A DNA stretch of 64,000 nt from Micropterix aruncella. Taxonomy: Eukaryota; Arthropoda; Insecta; Lepidoptera; Micropterigidae. The DNA is taken from NCBI GenBank assembly GCA_944548615.1, contig OX155950.1, positions 35,189,259 through 35,253,258 of the forward strand, written 5' to 3'. The notes below the pieces were generated by a model. It was not told the origin of the DNA, did no database searches, and was given only the letters and a program-made list of their open reading frames with translations. The translations under genes and the position numbers were made by a program. This document shows positions 55,562 through 64,000 of the stretch, one piece after another; position 1 is the stretch's first letter, and each line of letters begins with the position of its first letter.

Positions 55562-55603
55562 ACCCGACGTTTCGGTGACGTTGCAGCCGCCGTTGTCCGG
55601 GGT
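55562..55603 (-). ncRNA. Hammerhead-like core in Penelope terminus (degenerate)
   Basis: Minus sense: ACCC, CGGACAA, CGGCGG..., ACCGAAAC, GTC, GGGT. Same order as 22009-22050. Core differs from CTGANGA at two or more invariant bases. Confidence 0.4.
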
Positions 55604-55618
55604 AGACTGAGAGAGCTG

Positions 55619-56198
55619 TCAATCCGTTGTTTTGCGGGTAGGCCGCATACCGCTGCCGCCACTGCGTAGGTTATAACGGTGGTGGGGGGCCGGGCTTAGA
55701 GTTCGCGAATGTCGAAAATCCGTCTTGCACACAACACTCACTGTATCCTGTCTTACGTCCTTGCGTTCGGAGTTCGGCGGCGGGAACATTTTAATAAGAG
55801 GGTTCCACGTAGAAGAGAGTTTGTAAGGGGTTCTTCTTATTTCAATGGCTTCCCGGATCATGCGAGGACAGTAGAATTGTTCCTTGGGTAGCACAATGGG
55901 ATTTTTAAACTGCATCCAGTGGTTACTTCCGGTATCCAATATATGTTCGCAGATCGCCGATTTTTCTCGCTGAACGTTTTTAACAGCGTTGATGTGTTCT
56001 GTCAGTCGCGTAGCTATGGGCCGTTTCGTTTGTCCAACGTAGGCTAAACCGCAGCTGCATTCGACTTTATACACACCCGGGGTTTGCAGTGGTATTACAT
56101 CTTTTACAGTCCTCAAAAATCGAGCTATATTTTGGATCGGTTTGAAGATCGTTTTTATATCGAATCTGTTTAACATCTTACTTATTCGATCTGTTACA
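55619..56198 (-). pseudogene. Penelope-like GIY-YIG endonuclease domain (C-terminal ORF part)
   Basis: Minus frame open from 56198 through the stop at 55619-55621. Counting from the Met at 56176: linker RFDIKTIFKP; CxC at 40-42; GIY-YIG core GVY (34-36) and YVG (46-48); the catalytic Arg region KRPIATRLTEH (51-61); SAICEHILDTGSNHW (73-87, with Glu 77 as a likely metal ligand); then STWNPLIKMFPPPN and a basic tail. This nuclease cuts target DNA for the element's own reverse transcriptase, which would lie upstream but is replaced by the insertion. Domain itself looks intact. Confidence 0.92.
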
Positions 56199-56199
56199 C

Positions 56200-56790
56200 T
56201 TTTTTTTTTTTTTTTTTTGGTAGTTGTCTTTATTCATAAAAAAAGATACAAATTACAAGTCACAGTTCCCCACTAAGGCTAGTGCCTTTTCAGTGGGTAA
56301 CTAACAATAATGTGTTTATATCTGACTTATATTATCTATTACCTATTATACTTTTTTTAACTATTATAACTTTCTACGTTAAGTAGATGCATTGACTTCC
56401 TAACCTAACCTAATCTAACCTATATCTTCTATCATAACTAGCTGAATATACACTTATAAATGTGCTTTTCCACTAAATTGATATGCCTACTTACTAATCT
56501 AACCTAACCTATACTAATTATCCTGGTATACTTACTTTGTTTACAATTACAATAACAAATGATTACACTAATAAAATGATTCATACTAGATATCTATACT
56601 TATGCCCTAACCTAACCTAACTTATCTTTATTAGCTTGGTTTACCATAATTATTCTACTTGATGTTAATGCTAATTTAGTCTAATAGAATTTTTACTTGT
56701 CACAGTTATGCTACTGCTTTTACATATTTATGCTAATTTACACTAATATAGTTTTTAATTTCTCTGTTATAAAATATCAAAGTCCATATC
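56200..56790 (-). mobile_element. Poly(A)-tailed retroelement 3' end inserted in Penelope
   Basis: Poly-T at 56200-56218 is the tail of a minus-strand element; the signal AATAAAGAC lies just inside (complement of 56226-56236). The body contains three CCTAA clusters. No coding sequence seen; the 5' limit is a guess. Confidence 0.65.
56401..56622. repeat. Three short CCTAA clusters (TTAGG telomere-like)
   Basis: CTAACCTAACCTAATCTAACC at 56400-56420, TAATCTAACCTAACCTA at 56495-56511, CCCTAACCTAACCTAACTT at 56604-56622. Insect telomeres are (TTAGG)n; here the runs are short, separated and imperfect. Confidence 0.7.
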
Positions 56791-56925
56791 GGCAGCAGAA
56801 TTTCAGAGTAAGTTCAGCAGATAGCAGTTGTTTATAGAAGTTTCTCCAGGTCACTTTCACTAACTATTTGACATATGGTAAGAATGCTCTTGATCTACTC
56901 GATTTCTGAGTTTCATCTGTATTAG

Positions 56926-56978
56926 ATAAATTCGTTTATATCCTATTTATAATGTCAAACAACCGCGATAGTCTTCGA
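56926..56978 (+). mobile_element. Penelope terminus scrap
   Basis: AAATTCGTTTATATCCTATT, then AATGTCAAACAACCGCGATA and GTCTTCG, identical in order to 63100-63150. Confidence 0.7.
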
Positions 56979-57591
56979 AGTGTATTATAGTTAAATTTGG
57001 TATGCTAATTTTTTCAAGAATCGCCTCCCTGAATCGATCGAAGGGCATACTAGAGACACCGCGCAAAACATATGCGCAGAGGGTCACGCCTCAGCGTTTG
57101 CGACCGATCGGACATTGGAAGAAAAAAACCTCGTAATTTATTATTCTGCAAGTTTTTCTTGAGTTACTGAAACACAAAGTTTTATATTGAATCTCAGATA
57201 TACGCAGCGAACTAAAACGCGTTTAGCCTAATGAAGCCTTTAAAAGTTGCCACAATTTCATTCGTCGACCTAAAAACTTTATTCAGCAATCCACAAATCA
57301 CGGAAACAATGGGAACCGCCCATATTAAGTGAGCCAGAATGGGAAACAATCACGACGGCGGAAAAATATTTTCCGAACAATTTATTCCCGGGGAAGGAGC
57401 ACGTAATGTGATTTCGTGCCGGCGAATATAATGATAATATCAAAAGTTCTTCAGTCTTCGGGACATAACGGATGAATGGTTCGGTCATCATCTCGCGAAC
57501 AGGCGGCGGTCGAAACGTGGACTGCCTTCGCGATTTTTTGACCTAACTTAGGTATCAAATTATGATTCCCTTTTATATGCGGTGCATTTTT
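56979..57591. other. Balanced-composition noncoding DNA
   Basis: No repeat match. 57000-57530 is GC-richer and may be unique host sequence; overlapping short frames carry no motif. Confidence 0.35.
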
Positions 57592-57781
57592 GATTTATGA
57601 GGGTTTTATTACATTCATTCACCGTGATGGGTTTATCATACGAGTACATGCCTGTGGCGTAGCTAAAAGGGGCGGGGCGTAAGGCGTAGGGAGTAGGACG
57701 TCCGCATCGGACGTCACTGTTTTGGGAGCAGCCTTTTAGAGCAGACATGGAAAAAAACTTTTATGCGGCTAGAGTTTTTAC
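57592..57781 (+). repeat. Direct repeat pair, copy 1
   Basis: Shares ATTTATGAGG, CGGTGATGGGTTT-like, CCTGTGGCGTAGCTA, GCATCGGACG, CTGTTTTGGG and CATGRAAA with 58432-58625. The plus frame 57747-57941 starting in it is not convincing. Confidence 0.75.
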
Positions 57782-57904
57782 TTTCCCACCAGAGGAAAGC
57801 ATTGTGAACGTGCTGAAAAAATCTGAGATTAAAGACGGAAATATCCATGTTGACCCCTCTGAGGCGATTGGAACGATTTCCATACTGAAGTCTGTCTGTG
57901 AGTC

Positions 57905-58075
57905 TCTGGGTCTGTGTGTATTCCTCCACGATATCGTCTAAACGCTTCATACGATTGAGCGTTCAACCTTCATCCTGAAATTTGGCATGTAATCTATCTG
58001 CGTGTCTGTGTGTGTGTTTTCCTCCACAATAAGGCTCAAACGCTTGATCCGATTGAGCTACAATTTGGCATGCAG
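57905..58075 (+). repeat. Two tandem units of about 105 bp
   Basis: TGTGTATTCCTCCACGATAT..AACGCTTCATACGATTGAGC..AATTTGGCATG (57905-57985) recurs as TGTGTTTTCCTCCACAATAA..AACGCTTGATCCGATTGAGC..AATTTGGCATG (58008-58075). Confidence 0.8.
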
Positions 58076-58431
58076 GTATCATTTGGTCATGTCAACGTTG
58101 TGGTTGAAATCGTTCCACTAGAGTTCGCGATAGTCATACTTCAATCTTAAAATATTGAATTTGAAATAGAGAATGAAATTCAATACGCAAGTGTCTCGTT
58201 AGACCAAAATCACATTGTGTATTTTTGGTTGGAATATCTCTTATACAAACAACACAAATAATATTAAAAATCCGAAATATAATTAAATATTAAGGCCCTT
58301 AAAATATGCTCGTGCGATGCGCGACTCGATCGAAATTTGAATTCGAAGGCTCGCAGCGACCTGAGATATTTCATCTAAATAGAGAATTTTTATCTAAATA
58401 ATTCCCTGGCTACTTGCCGGGATCCGGTTTT
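58076..58431. other. No gene seen
   Basis: AT-rich, separates the two direct repeats. Confidence 0.4.
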
Positions 58432-58625
58432 ATTATTTATGAGGTATATATTACATGCAATCACGGTGATGGGTTTTCGTACCAGTTCATGACCTGTGGC
58501 GTAGCTAGGAGGGGGCATAGGTTACGGAGATGAATGTTCGCATCGGACGGCCCTGTTTTGGGGGCTGCGATGTACAGCGGTCATGAAAATAAAACTATTT
58601 TATAGGCTACAGTTTATTTTTTATT
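58432..58625 (+). repeat. Direct repeat pair, copy 2
   Basis: See 57592-57781; divergence suggests age. Unit lengths agree (about 190 bp). Confidence 0.75.
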
Positions 58626-58741
58626 TTGGTATCCGACCCCTGTCTTGCTCAATGACGTAAGCATAAAAACACGCAAGTTGAATATACTTAGAAACGGATG
58701 ATGGTCTCGTTTTAGAATATACACGGCACCTCGCGTTGTAA

Positions 58742-59007
58742 CCCTTCGTGCACTAGATATATTTAAATATTTTCAGTCCCCTCCTATGGCGGGGTAAAAT
58801 TTCTGCCCGGGATAGTTTTGCGCATAACTTTTAAACTACTATACGGACCGTAAAAAGAATAACTGCAAAATGATCACATTGAAATTTGAAATATTATAAC
58901 GTTACAACATTATCTCGTAAAACAATTAAGATAATAATGAATAAATATTACAGTTAGCACAGCGCGGAAAGCGTCTAACCAAAAATGGTTAGCTCACATA
59001 GGAAGGG
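58742..59007 (+). mobile_element. Possible TTAA MITE with one mutated target copy
   Basis: Ends CCCTTCGTGC and GGAAGGG; right target TTAA at 59008-59011, left reads GTAA. 266 bp, no coding. Confidence 0.45.
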
Positions 59008-59155
59008 TTAAACAAAAGCGTTTCTCTGCTAACTCGGACGTTTCATTCGCTGTTATATCTCGCTGTAAGGCTTTGGACTCTGGCGGGTTTGTAGGCGTTG
59101 CAGATTTGCATGTAATGGGTAATAATATGTTTACAATATGAAATTAGTAATATTA

Positions 59156-59727
59156 TCTTATATATAAAAATAAATCGCCGTGCGTTAGTCTCGCAAGATC
59201 TCGAAAATGTTTTGACCGATTTGAATTATTATTTTTTTGTTTTGTTTGCCTTGATTCAGGGGTGGTTTACAAAAAAAATATTTAGGAAAAATTAAAAGAA
59301 ACAACTGAAAAACGAAATCGGTCATTTTGGGAAATGGGCCACTTTCAATTAAATAGATGGCGTTCGCGGCGATCCTATTGTTTGATAGCTGCGCTATCCA
59401 TAACTGTTATTCATTCCGTGCGATTCTGTAAAATTTCAAAATGTCGAAAAGTCGAAAAGTGGAAAAAGTCGAAAAAGTCAAGAGTCAAAAGAGTCAAAAA
59501 AGTCAAAAAGTTAAAAAGTCAAAAAAGTCAAAAGTCAAAAAAGTCCGAAAAGTCGAAAAATGCAAAAAAGTCGAGAAAGTCGAAAAACTCAAACCATACA
59601 TAATTCGGTCATAATATTATAGATTTCAATGAATTTGATTTGGAAGGTTGATTAGGATCAATAAACGCTTATGAAGAGTTACAATCAAATCAATTTTAGG
59701 TGGTACGAAGTTCACCGGGTCATCTAG
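59156..59727 (+). mobile_element. Complete small non-autonomous Helitron
   Basis: Starts TCTTATATATAAAAATAAAT after an A, ends in the hairpin GGTG..CACC (59700-59717) and CTAG (59724-59727) before a T, so inserted between A and T with no duplication. 572 bp. Carries an AAAAGTC minisatellite (59430-59590). A Lys/Ser-rich frame across that repeat is not a gene. Confidence 0.88.
59430..59590 (+). repeat. AAAAGTC-type minisatellite
   Basis: About 20 irregular units of AAAAGTC, AAAAAAGTC or GAAAAGTC. Confidence 0.9.
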
Positions 59728-59743
59728 TTAGTATATAAATATG

Positions 59744-60713
<970 letters not shown>

Positions 60714-60721
60714 GACTAAAG

Positions 60722-61368
60722 CAGGACTTCCCAACCGGTGGAGCGTTCCCCCCAGGGGGGGGCGTAGAGAGATCTTAGGGGGGGGGGGGGGGCATGAAAT
60801 GCTCGGATATTTTAGTCTAATTACTTATCATTGTTTATTATTTAAAACACTTACACACAGATTTAATCGCGCCACCTAGTTCCAATGGTCAATGTTCTGC
60901 AATTACCAGAAGATGTCCAAGAAGAATTCCTGGAAATGAAGGCAGATTCGACAATGAAAGATGACTTTCACCTCTTGACTTTGGAGGAATTTTGAATAAA
61001 ACGCTTTCTCCTTAATCCAAAAGTGGCCCCTCTTGCCATGCGAATACTTCTGCCATTTTCTTCGACTTACTTAAGTGAAACCGTATTTTCAGCATTAGTG
61101 CAAATTAAGACTAAGCATCGAAATCGTCTTGCAGTCGATAATGATTTGATAATGACAGCTCTGTCAAAAACAGAACCTGAATCGACCAACTGGTACAAAA
61201 AATGCAGGCGCAAACATCCCATTAATAAATAATAAATCGTGTGAAAGAAATATCGTAAAAATAATTTGTGTTTTTTATTGAAGCAATGAAGAAAAATATA
61301 GGGGGCATGATTTTTTTTTATAATCCGGGGGGGGGGGGGCACAATGCAAAAAAGGTTGGGTAACCCTG
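60722..61368 (+). mobile_element. hAT element with 8-bp target duplication
   Basis: 647 bp. Ends CAGGACTTCCCAACC and, in complement, CAGGGTTACCCAACC. Flanked by GACTAAAG (60714-60721) and GACTAGAG (61369-61376), one mismatch. Near-terminal G runs (60777-60792, 61327-61339) form unequal inverted partners of the ends. Confidence 0.93.
60896..61232 (+). pseudogene. hAT transposase C-terminal (dimerisation) fragment
   Basis: One frame with a TGA at 60993-60995: LPEDVQEEFLEMKADSTMKD, then NPKVAPLAMRILLPFSSTYL, SETVFSALVQIKTKHRNRLA, VDNDLIMTALS, HPIN and TAA. This is the hAT family dimerisation region (P.A..LLPFSTTYLCE..FS.L..IK.K.RNRL...DL..AL). The RNase H-like catalytic core is absent, so the element is an internally deleted, non-autonomous copy. 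Confidence 0.9.
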
Positions 61369-61376
61369 GACTAGAG

Positions 61377-61649
61377 TGTAATAAGATATTTTTAATACAT
61401 CTAACTGTTTAGTAAAAACAAAATTTATTTTAAAAACGGAAACCATCCAGGCGAAGTCAACAAACTTAGAAGAAGACGAAATCGTTTCCAAAATATAAGA
61501 TTATTGTATTTAACATAAATCACAATTTAAATTAATGTTTATTAATATTCCTACTTGATAATTAAACAGGCTACACGATAATTAAATCCGTATTGAAATG
61601 GCTTGCTTAAATTTTTCCAAAATGAGCAAAGTTTTATGTGATAGAGATC
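61377..61649. other. AT-rich, no gene
   Basis: Nothing recognised. Confidence 0.4.
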
Positions 61650-62115
61650 GAAGTCTCAACCTAAGTCTACGTATGACCCGCTGCTACACTTTCTCTGTTC
61701 TACTATATGGCGTAGAAGCATGAACTCTCACTCAAAACACGACGAAAAGATTGAAAGCTTCTGAAATAAGGATATGCCGCCGTATTTTGAAAATCTCCGG
61801 TCGTGACAATCACTAATATTGAAGTACTGAGCCGACGAAAAACATGGAACTTCTGAACACCATCAAACACAGGAATATGGCGCACTTCGGTCACGTCAGG
61901 AGGAATGACAAATACAAATTGCTCCACCTCATTATCCAAGGCAAGATCGCTGGTAAGAGAAGCGCCGGCAGGAGGCGGTATTCGCGGTTAAGAAACCTTC
62001 GGGACTGGTTTGGCTATAGCACCACCTTGCTATTCAGAGCAGCAGCCTCTAAAGTGAAGATAGATATGATATTGTTCAACATCCGATGGAAGTGGAACTC
62101 GAAGAAGAAAGATAA
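61650..62115 (+). pseudogene. RTE-like LINE C-terminal remnant
   Basis: Frame pieces: CYTFSVLLYGVEA (Trp codon after it is TGA), TLTQNTTKRLKASEIRICRR, ILKISGRDNH; then MELLNTIKHRNMAHFGHVRR, NDKYKLLHLIIQGKIAGKRS, AGRRRYSRLRNLRDWFG, LFRAAASKVKI. The C-terminal tail of an RTE-type endonuclease-RT, less decayed than the copies at 48.7 and 53.6 kb. Ends with GAAGAAGAAAG (62098-62110), the same tail type as at 53.6 kb. Confidence 0.87.
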
Positions 62116-63014
62116 TTGTGAAGCAATTAATTTGATTTCTGCTAAAGAAAACATATTATTCAACATATTTATTTATTTCATAAACAAATCAACATTGCTT
62201 TTTAACATTAGCTTTTCCGAGTGGGTCGCGTCAGCTACCCTATAGCATTGGCCTAAATTGTGGTTACCATTCATAAAATGATTACCTCATCAGAAAGAGG
62301 TTATAGAATCATACTTCCACGCTGGAGGCCTCGGTTCAAATTGACCTGGATATACCCGAGACTTCTGTCTTCGTATATTCTACTCCTAACCCATACAAAT
62401 TTGGTCAAGATATTTACGTTATAAAATAATAAAACATGTTAACTTATATTCCTTTTACATCTAACCAATCCCTTCGGAGAAATGTCACAATTATTTATGA
62501 AAACAACAAATTTCCTCCGCTTTCTAATTTGTCAAGGCAGTGTCTAAGTTATTGAAGGCGAAAGCGGTCTGATATGAAAAATGAACTTAGGCATAGAATT
62601 GCGTGCATTATTGATGAGAGCCTAACTTTTGATGGATTACAGTGCTTCGGACAAATTTTACGTACCCAGGCATCTGCCAGGAGGCAAACTTTCTTCATTC
62701 ATCTATTCATTAACTTGTCATTTATTTCGTACAGATTGAGACAACAATTTAACCCTAGACATCTAACTTACTTGAAATGCGACTTACTATTTTTTACATC
62801 AGGAAGGTTATCTTTACTTTGATGAATCTATATCCGGAAAACCAGAAATCATTATGAATTTTGGTTAAATATGGAACGCTGACATTTCATAGTTGTCATA
62901 AGAATGGTAACAATTTTGCAGAGATGGTAAGAAACGCGGGACATTTGTCGGAATAACACAGCCCGCGGTTATTTATTTTATCAATAAAAGAAACCCATAA
63001 AAATAAGATGAAAA
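62116..63014. other. No gene seen
   Basis: A GGTTCAAATTGACC step at 62335 is only weakly tRNA-like. Rest AT-rich and unassigned. Confidence 0.35.
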
Positions 63015-63024
63015 CGAACATGCC

Positions 63025-63150
63025 GCGTAAAGTTTGTAGCACCCGAAAACGGCTGTTGCAACATCGCCGAAACGTCGGGTGGTACAAACTTTACGCGATA
63101 AATTCGTTTGTATCTTATTTATAATATCAAACAACCGCGATAGTCTTCGA
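63025..63150 (+). mobile_element. Penelope terminus, palindromic arrangement
   Basis: Arms GCGTAAAGTTTGTAGCACCC (63025-63044) and GGGTGGTACAAACTTTACGC (63077-63096), one mismatch, enclose GAAAAC, stem GGC..GCC, GAAAC and GTC. Then AAATTCGTTTGTATC and CAACCGCGATAGTCTTCG as at 56.9 kb. The arms occupy the stem I positions of the hammerhead-like layout. Confidence 0.8.
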
Positions 63151-63451
63151 TTTCATATGTAACCCTTTATAGGACAACCTAATTTTTAAAGTGTATCGAA
63201 TATTTATTTGATTTACTGGAAGTATATAGCTATAACATTATAAAAATATGCGATGAAATTTTGTCTTTTGTACTTTTCGTGGGAAAATAGATTTTCGAGT
63301 GGATAAGAATGTCACTACAGAACGTTGAGGAAATAATTATCCGCGGATACATGTGCCAAAAGATCGTTCTGAATGATTTTCGTCATAAATTTGAATAATA
63401 GGAACCTGTGCACATGATACAGTCTATTATCATGCAGGTTTATCAACTTGC
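63151..63451. other. AT-rich, no gene
   Basis: A TGTAACCCTTTATAGG step at 63170 resembles a TTAA MITE end but no partner was found. Short hairpin-forming ATGATACAG..ATCATGCAG near 63413-63440. Confidence 0.35.
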
Positions 63452-64000
63452 GGTGTCAACTACAACGGGCGAGCCCGTCACCACAGGACGTTATAACGAT
63501 TTTTCGTTCTGTCGCCCTGCAGTGAACGTAGAAGACTTGGACAGAACAATCCAACGTCCAGCTACGTCACAACCCGCAAGAGACCAACGCCTTTACCGCG
63601 AGATAGCCAGTGATGTTACCTGGCGGGCCGACACTCGCGCCCTTGCTTCCAATTGTGACCAGATTTCTCCGGTCTCTCGATTGGTTCCGAGTTCGAGGTC
63701 GCTTGCGCGGTCCTCTCCCTTACGAAGCGGTGAAACGGTGTACGCCGAATCTGTCGCGGACCAAGGCGTCCTTTGCCCGACTTTGAACCGGGATCGGATG
63801 GCCAATGGTCATTTCAAGAGCAGTCGCCGTAAGGTAGGCAACCACCCCCGCTCTATAGGAAACAATACAGTTCCCAGACTCCCCCGACTGTTAGTCGGAG
63901 AGCACAGTCGATTGGCTTGCGCCGCTCGGTGCGCAGACCGTCCAGGAGCGCCAGAGGTTTGATTCCCAGGGGAGACTGGTTGACCCAGTGTCCTACCCAG
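63452..64000 (+). repeat. Family X repeat, copy 9 (runs off the end)
   Basis: Long form. GTGTCAACTACAACGGGCGA; stem ACGGGCGAGCCCGT; stem AACGATTTTTCGTT; CGCTTGCGCGGTCCTCTCCC; GTGAAACGGTGTACGCC; TTTCAAGAGCAGTCGCCG; GGTTTGATTCCCAGG near its end. The 184-codon frame over it is due to GC content: other copies do not keep it. Confidence 0.9.

Larger units (their letters stand above)
55530..56198 (-). mobile_element. Penelope-like element, 3' part
   Basis: Minus-strand coding end (55619-56198) followed by the terminal segment with the hammerhead-like layout and GTGCTACAAATTTCACACGG. Its 5' side is cut at 56199 by a poly(A)-tailed insertion. Confidence 0.9.

Noticed and set aside
57747..57941. 64-codon frame starting MEKNFYAARVF
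   Set aside because: Begins inside a duplicated repeat, has an open frame opposite it and no known family.
59334..59603. Lys/Ser-rich 89-codon frame
   Set aside because: Most of it is the AAAAGTC minisatellite inside a Helitron.
62225..62400. Possible tRNA-derived SINE (GGTTCAAATTGACC)
   Set aside because: No convincing box A at the right distance and the B box is imperfect.
63408..63962. 184-codon frame at the right end
   Set aside because: Lies over family X copy 9; the other eight copies do not keep the frame.
63936..63970. B-box-like GGTTTGATTCCC at the end of family X
   Set aside because: Present in this copy only in good form; other copies differ there, so a tRNA origin is not supported.

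Overview
Eukaryotic, AT-rich, repeat-dominated DNA, most likely from an insect and probably a moth or butterfly (inference). The basis is the mix of transposable elements: Jockey/CR1-like LINEs ending in AAAT-type tails, RTE-like LINEs, Helitrons ending in CTAG, a Penelope-like element, TTAA-flanked piggyBac relatives, and short CCTAA runs. No host gene can be named. Every protein-coding stretch I can identify is transposon-derived and nearly all are broken. A few short open frames that I do not recognise are listed with low confidence. The window could be a long intron or intergenic DNA.

Layout. 0.1-4.6 kb: LINE fragments, one split by a near-complete piggyBac element (1641-3809) with matching TTAA sites. 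5.3-8.2 kb: LINE 3' ends and three copies of an unknown repeat, one containing a LINE with a (CTA)n tail and target duplications. 8.7-14 kb: GC-rich repeat family X (nine copies in the window), a LINE end, a Helitron piece (about 11.1-11.99 kb). 15.8-16.3 kb: tandem minisatellite also present at 43.8 and 51.7 kb. 18-21.5 kb: hairpins, a 5S rRNA pseudogene (19516-19605), a LINE. 21.9-24.1 kb: Penelope fragment split by an insertion, mariner remnant, RT scrap. 25.7-29.3 kb: family X and a second (CTA)n LINE. 30.1-32.9 kb: terminal-inverted-repeat element copy 1, a piggyBac-type MITE carrying a LINE, a G-rich MITE. 32.9-34.8 kb: the longest open frame, the C-terminal half of a restriction-like-endonuclease LINE. 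34.8-42 kb: unknown repeats, two unexplained coding-looking frames, family X, LINE ends. 43-50.7 kb: MITEs, minisatellite, LINE ends, a broken Helitron helicase with its 3' terminus at 48107, TIR element copy 2. 51.7-56.2 kb: minisatellite, RTE remnant, MITE, Penelope GIY-YIG domain cut by a poly(A) retroelement. 57-64 kb: duplicated repeats, a complete small Helitron (59156-59727) next to a 506-bp TA array, a hAT element with target duplication, an RTE remnant, Penelope termini and family X running off the end.

The genes do not form a pathway; the story is nested transposition. Insertions into older elements (piggyBac in LINE, LINE in MITE, LINE in unknown repeat, MITE in repeat R, poly(A) element in Penelope) give relative ages. 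The least explained material is family X, which has conserved stem-loops, and the Penelope termini, which fit a degenerate hammerhead-ribozyme layout.
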